Source: Cudoniella acicularis
Lineage: Eukaryota > Ascomycota > Leotiomycetes > Helotiales > Helotiaceae
Assembly: GCA_013054445.1 (NCBI GenBank)
Contig: JAAMPI010000368.1
Coordinates: 1-41,273 of the forward strand
DNA: 41,273 bases
Reading direction: 5' to 3'
Shown here one piece after another: positions 32,598 through 41,273 of this stretch. The position numbers and the translations under genes were made by a program. Each line of letters opens with the position of its first letter. Within the stretch, counting starts at the first letter, position 1. The notes below the pieces were generated by a model, which saw only the letters and a list, made by a program, of their open reading frames with translations, ran no database searches and was not told the origin of the DNA.

Positions 32598-34750
32598 GGA
32601 AAACTGTTCGCTTCTGTTCGTGTAACCAGCTTACTGGAAAACCCGGATACCTTCCCGTTTCCCGGAAGGAACACATGAACAATGAATGGCACAGTTCATG
32701 CATAGCCGCTCGTCACACCCGACCTACTCAGATGTCGACCCCAAGGACAAAATACACACCTAACATTTCTGGGCTGTGAACAGTACACAACATCTGGTAC
32801 CGGCCCGAAACGAAACAATAAGACAGATATACATGCAGTACGTGACTCAATAAAGAAAACCCAATCGTATCCGCTTGCGCGCATGTGCTGGGCCTGCTTC
32901 TCGTGACACTCGAAATGCAAGGTACATCTGCGTATGTAACATGTTGGTACTATTTCCTGAACATCTGTACTACCATTTTCATCCCAACTTCCTAACTTCC
33001 CTAGAACCTCAGCATATACATGTAACCAACACTTCCACCCTCACCATCCGCCCTCCACACCTATCCCTCTCACCCAAATCCATTCCTCAGGACAAAGTAC
33101 CATCATCTCGTATTTGAAAATTAAAACTCAACCTGTCCTGTTCTATTAGGAAATACAACATGAAAAGAAAGCAACAGAACACGAGTTTCCATCTACCTGC
33201 CTGCGGCTATGCCGATAATAAGATACGAATGCGACCACTTGGCCCCCCTCGGGTTCTACTTCTAGATAGACGATGAGTCACGAGTTGATGAGAAGGAAGA
33301 TGACGAAAAGAGACAGAATGCGAGAAAGGAAGGGCGGTGTAGTTGCTTGTGCCACTGCCATAGCGAGAGCCTCACTTGATTGAGATACTGCGACTTACCA
33401 CTCGACACCAAAAAGAGGCACAGAATGAACACCATAAGAAAAAGGCACAGAAACCCTTACCCAACATACTTGAAACACGAAACTTTCATTTCCTCCCCTT
33501 TCGAGTCCCGTCCCAATTGAGGAAGAGGCCACCTACTATTAATTTCCACGTTTCTTATCCAACACGAATTGATATCTTGATCCTACTATCTACTTCCCGC
33601 CAACTTGAAACATATCTTTTTCTCCCAACGGAGGTACGAGCGCACGATACTTAGGTACGTGTCTGGAAGTACCTAGACAATAGTGCAGAAATTAGCGTTA
33701 GTGAGATATAGAAGGGAAGGGTAAACTCTAACTTCGGACTGCACTTATCAGATAATGCACGGAGCGGTACGGACCTGCAGACGGTGTGTCAGCCAGTAAT
33801 TACATATGTACCTGTGTCTAAAGGTTAGCTAGCTTGATATGTATACATTTAGTGACTTCGCTTCACTCCACTTCAACTCACTATGCCATCCCATCCCCTC
33901 TACACAATGCAAACAAATATACGTCCCCCTACCTCCCCCTCCAGATCGCCCATCAAAAAAAGACGCATAAACCACCCCAGTGCTACCTACATACTTCCGA
34001 TTTTCAATTCAAAGCCACCCCCATACATACTCACCCTTCCACCCCTCCACCTGCATACAAACCATCGCAAAAATATGTTTCGAAACAAATCTAGCCCCAA
34101 CGCAGACTCGCAGCGCATGACGCACCCCCATCCCTTCTTCTCCAGCTCCCTCTGCACCTCCAATCATGCTCAATGCTCATGCTTACCACAAACAAACGAA
34201 CATCTTTCTTAACAAGCTCTCAAGATCGATGCAAAGCTTTCGAGGTATGGACAGACGAGGCTCAGCTCAGTACATACGTACGTCACCTAGGGGTAAGGCT
34301 AGCTAGGGTATAGGGAGTCATGCAAACACTTTAACCCCTGTCATTTACTTACATGGAGATGAAGATGGAGATAGATGCGCAAGCTCACGGAGGAGAAAAC
34401 CAAACTAACCAACCCATAAACCAATTTATGAATCATGACAAATAAACCAAGCCATCCAACATTCAACAAACCAACGGGTCCCAAAAAAACATCGCAGTTC
34501 CCGTCTCCCAGCTCCCAGGTCGCAACGCATCTCAGGTCAGGTCAGAACTCAGGTCATCCTGACACCCACCAACTCGCTCGCTTCAGCACAGACAACCTGG
34601 ACTGCACAACCAGCACAAAAACGCACGCACCAACATACGATCTATCCTCTTACCCCTGTCATAACACCACCACCAACCAAGCCGGAGCTGACGTTGCAAT
34701 GCACCAACCCACCAACCATGCATCCCAGGCACCGGAACCGATCACGGACC

Positions 34751-34762
34751 TTACCTAGGTAA
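34751..34762. repeat. Perfect palindrome TTACCTAGGTAA
   Basis: A 12-bp perfect palindrome with the same CCTAGGTA core as the motifs at 1064, 1307 and 17128. Confidence 0.7.
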
Positions 34763-35707
34763 TGCACTGAAGCTGTCAGACCGAACCAAATCTGTCAGAA
34801 CGCAAGTGCAACGAACCGATCACGGACGTAGCCTAACAACACTGGAGTGCCCCACTCAAGCTCTCATCGCTCCCCACTATCTTACACGTGACTCTCCTCC
34901 TTTCATCGCCACCACCAGCCACCAAAAGCAAAAGAAAGGAAAAAAGTGGGAATATACCGTCATATTTCCGCACGGTAGATTTGCTTTTAGGAGGCTGGCA
35001 CTGGAACAGAGGCTGGCACAAGAGGCTGGATGTTGAGACTGAAGGCGGATGAAATGGTGGAGGCTGGAGCAGTGGAGAGGAGATTAAGGAATGCATCGCA
35101 TTGCAGCTGGAATGTCGATCGCTACATCAAGAAATTTTGCAGCATAGATAAAAGAGAAGGATGGAAGGAAGAAAGAAAAGAGGCAGGAAAACGTCCCGTG
35201 CGGAGAGTTTTGTTGAAGAGAAAAATAAAAACTCAGGTCGTGTATGCATGTATGTCCCGCGGTCACAGAAAAGGTTGCTGATCCCAAGTAAAAACGCGAC
35301 GCGTGTCTTGCTCATCGTGTATATTTTCATCCATTGTTTGTTTTGTCCGTCCATCTGTCGCGTACTATGCTATCATCCTGTTTTGTCGTATCATCTCAAA
35401 GCCTTGAGAGAAGGATAATAAACAAGATCGCCATCTCGCTGTCTTACATGTAATAATGTAATCCGATACCATTGCATGCTTTCATCTGATCCATTGCATC
35501 GCACATAAATGCTTCCATGCATCAACCCAACCACCCAAAACAATGACAATGTCAATGACGACAATCAAAATCAGAAAGTGGTATCAAATCGCATCCATCC
35601 CATGCCAAAACAACCAAAACGCCGTGCAAATTATGCGTCCCCGAATTAACCAAGGTAAAGAGCGCGCTTGTATCAAAACGCTCCAAATCGAGAGAGAAAT
35701 GAAAAAG

Positions 35708-35720
35708 AAAAAAAAAAAAA
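35708..35720 (+). repeat. Run of 13 adenines
   Basis: An uninterrupted A homopolymer about 100 bp beyond the stop codon of the gene at 35822, in its 3' flank. Confidence 0.9.
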
Positions 35721-35821
35721 TGAATGGAAGGAAAAGCTGGAAATAATCCATCCCAAAGTAGTCGTATATATGTACATAGAATCGAAAGTTTGCGTAGGTA
35801 ATGCTGAGGGAAGAAATTCCT

Positions 35822-37123
35822 TTATGCTTTGACGCTTTTCCGCCTCAATAGTATGTTAGCTGTCTTCGATTTTGGACTTTGGATGGGTTGTGGAGGTGGT
35901 GCTCGAATGACGTTCTTCATGATGTCTTCGTATCGGAGTGGTCCATCCTGAGGTGTGGAAGGTTGGGAAGCCATTGCAGTTTGTGGGCGGGAGGAAGGCA
36001 TAGCTAGTGATTTCCGCCTTGGCTTGTTTGAGTCTTTGTCTGCTTGCTCGGCCAATTGGGAAAGGTTAACCATTGACTCGTTCCGAGAGGAGCTGCCACC
36101 AGAGTAGATGGAGGAAAGCTTCTGCATAGAAGGTTTGCGTGCTCTCAGCCCACGGCTGATACCCTTCTTGAAAGCTGCAGCTGCCATGCTTGTGGGAGTC
36201 TTAGGTGTTGTGGGAGTTTCTGCATCTGCCTGGTGGTCTTTTGCTTCCTGTTGAGCTTGGGCAAATGGGTCGGTGTGAAGGAAGGCGTGCGAGGCAGAGT
36301 TGTGAAGAGTGTGTTTTGTGCTTGTGATAAGTGAAGTGAGGTTTGCCATGCGAGAGGACTTTCGTGGTGGAAGTTGAGTAGTTTGTTGTGCCGGAGCAAC
36401 GGAGGAGGAGGATGTCGAATGTGTGAGGGAGGTTATGGAGGAGATCGACATTCGGCGGATGGAGCTTGGGTAGAGCTTCAATGGTGAAGGTCGACGAGCA
36501 GATCTCAAGGGCGAGGAAGGACTGCCAGATTGACCAAGGTGCTCGAAGACGGAGGCAGGTCGTTTGGGTGGGCTGTGGCAGAAGATGTCGATTATCTGAG
36601 GCTTCACCAATGTAAACGAAACAACTCGTGCTGTAACCTCTTGTGATTTCCTGCTCGATGCTCGAGAGGAAGAGTCTCGTGTGCCTTCTTCTTGTTCTGC
36701 GTCCATGATTTCAAAGTCGGAAAGGGAGTCGTCGTAGTCTGAGAGTGAAGCGTCTTCTTCGCTGGAGAGGTAAAGTTCGTGAGGATCGGTCTGCTGAACT
36801 ATCGAAGGCTTCTCTATGTCCTTTGCAATTGAGCCATCCATGCTTTGGAGCTCGAGCATAACATCATTCAGCATCTTTGAGGCCCGTTTCTCGCTCCGTG
36901 GGGGGACAGCTGGTGCCCTGACCGGTTTCTTTGGGCGAGGGCGGTTCAATATCGAGCCTTCCATATCACTATCCAAGCACTCGTCCTCCTGGTACTCCTT
37001 GAAATCTTCGTAGCTCTCGTCCTTCTGGTGTCTCTCGGAGTGCTGCATGTTGAGGGAGTTCTCGTGTATATGTTCATTCTTCATGGACATCTCCCTCAGT
37101 TGGTGTAATTTGATCAGTGGCAT
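35822..37123 (-). CDS. Hypothetical fungal protein, Ser-rich and mostly disordered
   Basis: A single exon from an ATG at 37123 to a TGA/TAA-free end at 35822, 433 residues. I do not recognise a named family. Visible features: an acidic, Glu/Asp-rich first third with SSEEDASLSDYDDSLSDFE; a short hydrophobic strand pattern, ARVVSFTLVKPQIIDIF, around residues 165-182, which is the most structured-looking part and probably the conserved core; then a long Ser/Pro/Arg-rich tail with several basic-Ser patches (RKSSR, RRKSLAMP, LRRKSV) that look like kinase sites. No signal peptide or membrane segment is seen. The length without a stop and the composition support a real gene. It is probably intracellular; its function is unknown. 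Upstream introns in the leader cannot be excluded. Confidence 0.75.
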   Translation of the reverse strand: MPLIKLHQLREMSMKNEHIHENSLNMQHSERHQKDESYEDFKEYQEDECLDSDMEGSILNRPRPKKPVRAPAVPPRSEKRASKMLNDVMLELQSMDGSIAKDIEKPSIVQQTDPHELYLSSEEDASLSDYDDSLSDFEIMDAEQEEGTRDSSSRASSRKSQEVTARVVSFTLVKPQIIDIFCHSPPKRPASVFEHLGQSGSPSSPLRSARRPSPLKLYPSSIRRMSISSITSLTHSTSSSSVAPAQQTTQLPPRKSSRMANLTSLITSTKHTLHNSASHAFLHTDPFAQAQQEAKDHQADAETPTTPKTPTSMAAAAFKKGISRGLRARKPSMQKLSSIYSGGSSSRNESMVNLSQLAEQADKDSNKPRRKSLAMPSSRPQTAMASQPSTPQDGPLRYEDIMKNVIRAPPPQPIQSPKSKTANILLRRKSVKA

Positions 37124-40112
37124 ATTTGCGTCTCCCTCTATATTTTTGAAACAATTGTCTGCTTCTTTCGGCAGGGCTTCTTCTCGGCGCGGCGCTCGAA
37201 CCAGGTCCGAAAAGGTCCTGGGAGCGAAATGTCCTGATGTTGGGATTCACTCCACGTTTTTTCCCTATTCAAATATAATTGATTGACGGGCGAATTTTCC
37301 AAAGACCGGCTGATTGTACAAGAGTATAATAAAGGGTGGAGCGCCGGCGGGGTCGAGATATATTATAATGTGATGGGCCCCCAAGAGCGGTTCGTAAGGA
37401 GGTGCGTTTCACGTTGACACTTTCTTTCTGGCGTGTCGAAACGGGAGCGTTCGTGGGTGCAGATACTCCGAGCCGCAAATCACATAGCGCAGAGGCCGTG
37501 AAAGAGAAGCCGTTGGGGGTGGGTGGCTTCTTATGGCAGAGAGTGATGCGTGGAGAGTGTCAAGGAGCAGGAGTCAGAACCTAGAAGGTTGTCTTGCGTG
37601 GTGTGCTGGTGGGTGGTGGTGTTGAAGTAAGTAATGTGGGATGCTTCGTTCCTGTTTGCGGCCTTGGTAGCTGGGGCTGCATCCCTCAAATCATACAGTA
37701 GGTTAGTTCTAGTTTTTTTGCTCGCATCATGCCAGAGGCCGGGCGGGCAAGCAGGTCGAGGCAAGCAGGCTTTCTCATCCTCGAATCCTGAGTCGATGGA
37801 CCTGCTTGGAGGACCTGCTGCCATGTTGGTGCATTTTTCCCTAGGAGCGGTGCTGGTGCTGGCTGGTGTGGAGGAGAGGGCTGGGATGTGGTGGGCGCGG
37901 GCAGGCATTGGCGGGTGTGTAGGAGGGTCAGACTAGGCTCCCCGGCAGGATTCAGGACGGAGCTAGTTCACTATTCCTGGGAGCAGCAACAGCGTCATCC
38001 ATTGGTTGTGTCAGCGCTGGCTGAGACGCGAGCGCCGCGNATCAGTAGCCATCTGTAGCCACCAGTCACCCAGTCACCAGCAGTTCACGTCCCCCAGCAG
38101 CCTTTCAGCAGCCTTTCACACCTTTCACACCTTTCTGCCCTCTCAGAGCCCTTCACCTACTGGACTTCTGCCGTTTTCAGGCTGTGCAGCCTCTCTGCCA
38201 ACAGCGTTGGCGAGTGTTTTACATTGATGGGACGAACGCGACCCCGTCCCCTCTAGGCTCCGGCAATCTGACCAAAGAGATCCTTCCGCTGGTCATTTCT
38301 CCTGACACGCTTCACACGAGGAGAGGTACGAGGAGGCCATCCGGAGATCTGCTGATCGCCGACCGGGCGGTAAGAACGTGCTGAGTTGAGATCTGGGAAA
38401 CATCAGACCTGAAAATCCAGATAAGGAGAAGGCCTTCAGGCCTTCAGGAGGCCAAGGAGGTGACTGTCAGACCGTGACTGTGAGAGTTTGCCGCAGAGGG
38501 CATTCCCAGACACCACCAGGCCGCACATACTAGCACTCGCATAGTAGTGAGCAATCAAGAGAGCCATGCAGCATTATCGCGGGGACTCGTGGCCGGCCGA
38601 GCTGAAGAAGCTTTGTTTCTCCCTGCACGCAATGCGCCCAACCGTCGAGTCGAGCAAAAGTCAGTCAGAGCCAGAGCCTATGGAAGGCTGCAGAGCGCCC
38701 AACTATCCAACTGGCTTGAAAGGCAGCAAGTAGAGCGCAGGCCTAGTCTCTCCTCAGGTGCGAATGCAGATGCGCCTTTTAGATGCAGCTTTGGAAGCAG
38801 AAGCAAAGCAGCCCAAACGCTACTCGCCTCACAAGTTACGCACAACCCGTCGCGCCAACCATCTGACGGCTCCGAGTCGCCAATTAACTCAAAAAGCACC
38901 GAGTAGTTTGCCCTAAACCAACCTTATCGCCACTCTATCGAGTCGCACAAATGCAGAAGTCCGTTCATTTCTACCTTTAAACTCTACTGTACTGTTCGAA
39001 CGTAGTGCGTTCCAACACAGCGTTTCCAAGAACGACGTGAAACCAGAAATCGACCTCGGAAAAAAGCTTCTTACCCTTCCGTCCATCACATCCATGATTC
39101 CATCTATGATCTATAATCATATGCATACCCGTCATCGTGCAGCATTAAAATACCACCCACAAGAAACCTAGATCTCCAACTTGGAAACGTTGACGATCGA
39201 TGATGAAATCATTGAAGGGGTCTCCGCACCGAAAAGAAAGGACAAAAGGGATCATGGCTGCTGATTGCTGGTGACCCTTCATATTATTCTCTCACATGCA
39301 ATAATACCCCCTCTCCTTTCAGCATCATCCCAGCCTAAAAAGCAGCGAGATTTGGTGCCTGGCTCCATACGCAACGTCATTGAGGCTATCTCTTGGTCCC
39401 GTCATGAGTTGTCCTTTTTCACCAACTTCGGTACTACTGCCGTAAATTTTTTGCGGTGAACATACCGTGTTCTCAGGGGCAATATCAAGAATTCTTCCGC
39501 CTAAGATATCATTGATTGCTTGATTGCTTAAAATGCAATAATTTCCACTTTTCGATTCCAGCTCACTCGGTCACCTGCACGCACTCAGGATAAAAGGAAA
39601 TACCCACCCAGTACCTTACTTATATCTGTAGGGACCATCATATTGCCTGCCAACATTACGATTAAATAGCAATCAATCAAGTATCGTGCCAATCTTCGAG
39701 CAATCAAGACGCTGAAGCATTTTGTCTATTATGGCCTATCGACACATTATTATCCCAAAAGCCCATCGATCCGCGCCGAACGGCCAGCTTAACCCCGCCA
39801 CCCACCAAACCAACCATCCGCCCGCCATTGCATATCGCCATCGCCATCTTTGATGCAGAGCTACTTTAATACAAAGGAGAGAAAAAACCACCAGAACCAG
39901 GAACCTTTTCAATGCGTACCATGCCGTCCATGCTTGTTTGTTTGCTGACATTACAAGAATTCTTCTGTGACAAGAATGTTTTCTTTTCATTCTGTCGAGT
40001 ACATTATACAGAGAAGTAGACCGAATCTATCTCTAGACTGCTCTAAGAACACAGTCATTATCATTGTCGGTGCAGCCAACTCGCTATCCCAGCTTCCAGT
40101 CGCTGTAGCCGT
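37124..40112. other. Gene-poor region with an assembly N and short repeats
   Basis: The left part is the promoter and leader of the gene at 35822. Overlapping frames at 37531-37908 (minus) and 37634-37936 (plus) cover the same DNA and neither is convincing. One N is at 38040. From 38.0 to 39.1 kb there are short direct repeats. The part before 40112 is the 3' flank of the elongase gene. No gene is supported. Confidence 0.4.
38096..38135 (+). repeat. Short tandem repeats
   Basis: Two copies of AGCAGCCTTTC followed by two copies of ACACCTTTC, sharing the CCTTTC end. Confidence 0.8.
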
Positions 40113-41273
40113 TTATGCTTTGCGGGATCTGGTGACGGGCCGGGTTGGGGTGCCGGTTGCCGTAGCGTGGCCATTTTTCTTTCCCGAGTGTGATTTGCCG
40201 TTCATCAATGTAGCGACGTCTGGAATTTGAGCGCTCGTCAGGGATCGCGCGGCTTTGCGGCCAGTTGGTCGTTTCCCATCTTTCTTGTAGGTGGCGAAGT
40301 AGAAGGAGATGAACAAAACGAGGTAAGAGCTGATTATGCCCATTCCTGCGAAGGCTGCAAACTCCTCTCCAGCACAATTGCCCGCATTCGGCATCCATTG
40401 GAAGTAGGTAGACGTGAAGTAAGTGTACGAGGCAAAGTAGACGAAGACTGTCATATTCTGAGTCAGCGAGATGAAACATAAAGGATGAGCACGCGAGGTT
40501 CAGCCTTACCAAGATCAATGACAAACTGGATGATCTGAAGACGGGTGATCCATTCCTTCCACCAGATGCGGATGCCACGAGCACTCTGGAAATAGTACCA
40601 GTACATGACAACATGAACCATCAAGTTCAAAGTGATAGGGACCCATGACACAGATGTTAAGCCGATCAATTGGGTATAGCAGAGGGCAGCAGTTGCGCCA
40701 TGGTGGTAGCAGTGGAGGAAGGCTGACAGTACGTTAGCATATGTTTCATCCTTTTTGGAGCTCAATCCATACTCAATGGCTTCTTCTTCAAGACCAGGAA
40801 GACAGTGTCAAGCAATTCAAGGTATTTAGTAAGGTAGTTGAGCTATCTAAAGTTAGCATTTACATTTTCAGCCTCATCCTGCGGCGCGGCTCTTACATAG
40901 TACAGGATGACCAGAGGAGGCGTCCAGCCCCCTTTTACGTCGCAGATAGTGTAAAAGAGGCCGTGGTGGTAGAGCGTTGGGATGAGTTGTTCAACGAACA
41001 ATCCTAATAATATAGCGCTGATGGCCGTCAAGTAGAAGTTGTGGATCATGAAGAGCCCATTCAACTTGAAGGCCGGTCGATTTCGCATTAACTCCCTCCC
41101 GCCAAATATTACAACGTAGTATGTGAAAATCGTGATAGCCGTTTCTTTCATCGTAGACATGGGCGTTACTCGCGGCTGGAAGTCGAAGTCTTGCGGATGA
41201 NAACCNATCACTGGTCCGTAGNANNNNTNGNCGCTCTTAATATAGAGTCGGGCTATACCTTCGGCCGTAATCG
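40113..41273 (-). CDS. Fatty-acid elongase (ELO family), 5' end outside the window
   Basis: A membrane 3-ketoacyl-CoA synthase of the ELO/GNS1-SUR4 family, which condenses malonyl-CoA with long-chain acyl-CoA in the endoplasmic reticulum; its products feed sphingolipids and very-long-chain fatty acids. Exons, minus strand: 41273 (edge)-40897, 40842-40773, 40722-40510 and 40447-40113, with introns of 54, 50 and 62 nt. Family motifs: [16 protein letters not shown] and [12 protein letters not shown], then [20 protein letters not shown], the histidine box HCYHH ([11 protein letters not shown]) and [11 protein letters not shown]. Several membrane helices are visible, and the tail is basic (ending [10 protein letters not shown]). 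The open frame continues through N-containing sequence to the window edge, so the N-terminus is missing or uncertain. The family is firm; Elo2 versus Elo3 is not decided. Confidence 0.93.

Larger units (their letters stand above)
31501..35821. other. Long non-coding stretch, A/C-rich on the plus strand
   Basis: No gene is supported. From about 31.6 to 34.9 kb the plus strand is rich in A and C and poor in G, giving open frames full of Pro, Thr, His and Asn that are composition artefacts. This bias is like that of long fungal 5' leaders or strand-biased non-coding transcripts. It contains a perfect palindrome, TTACCTAGGTAA at 34751, and T13 and A13 runs. A minus-strand frame at 32102-32314 has six clustered Cys but no signal peptide. 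The right end is the 3' flank of the gene at 35822. Confidence 0.4.

Noticed and set aside
34435..34758. 107-codon plus-strand frame
   Set aside because: Its Pro/Thr/His/Asn-rich content simply reflects A/C-rich DNA.
37531..37936. Overlapping plus and minus frames of about 100-125 codons
   Set aside because: They cover the same DNA, are low in complexity, and neither has a recognisable domain or splice support.
1..41273. CRISPR array, rRNA, complete tRNA, intact transposon or terminal inverted repeats
   Set aside because: No regularly spaced repeats, B-box sequences, rRNA-like blocks or transposase/reverse-transcriptase motifs were seen by eye.

Overview
The window looks like a contig end from a filamentous ascomycete (Pezizomycotina). 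The evidence is many short GT-AG introns, mostly 46-82 nt, some with CTAAC/CTGAC-type branch sites; fungal-only transcription-factor families; a filamentous-type chromodomain/HDA2-3 protein; and a decayed gene whose stop codons fit C-to-T/G-to-A (RIP-like) mutation. Leotiomycetes is my guess from general resemblance, not something shown here. Runs of N at 38040 and 41201-41231 mark assembly gaps. I see no rRNA, complete tRNA, CRISPR array or intact transposon. Exon joins were worked out by hand from splice signals and reading frame.

Left part (1-9.9 kb): a short-chain dehydrogenase cut by the window edge (minus) is divergent from a Fungal_trans_2-type regulator (plus). Next come a decayed gene relic (3486-3916, minus) and a nine-exon, 1122-residue regulator (4235-7998, minus) that carries two separate zinc-cluster-like cysteine motifs. 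A frame-broken possible gene relic lies at 8.9-9.7 kb.

Centre (9.9-27.5 kb), mostly housekeeping and chromatin genes: a 1523-residue Telo_bind/Cdc13-Pot1-like protein (minus) divergent from a flavin monooxygenase (plus); an eIF4E-family cap-binding protein (plus) with an unusual tryptophan code; a chromodomain plus HDA2-3 coiled-coil protein (plus), a likely HDA1-type deacetylase complex subunit that reads through one apparent frameshift; and ribosomal protein uL4 (minus).

Right part (27.5-41.3 kb), gene-poor: a 121-residue cysteine-rich secreted protein split over three small exons (28313-28809, minus); about 7 kb with no convincing gene, part of it strongly A/C-rich on the plus strand; a conserved-looking single-exon hypothetical protein (35822-37123, minus); another 3 kb gap; and a fatty-acid elongase (minus) that runs off the right end.

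I did not find a convincing multi-gene novel system. The most noteworthy items are the double-zinc-cluster regulator, the small secreted protein, the RIP-like relic, the altered aromatic cage and frameshift of the chromodomain protein, and the mixed cap-binding residues of the eIF4E homologue.
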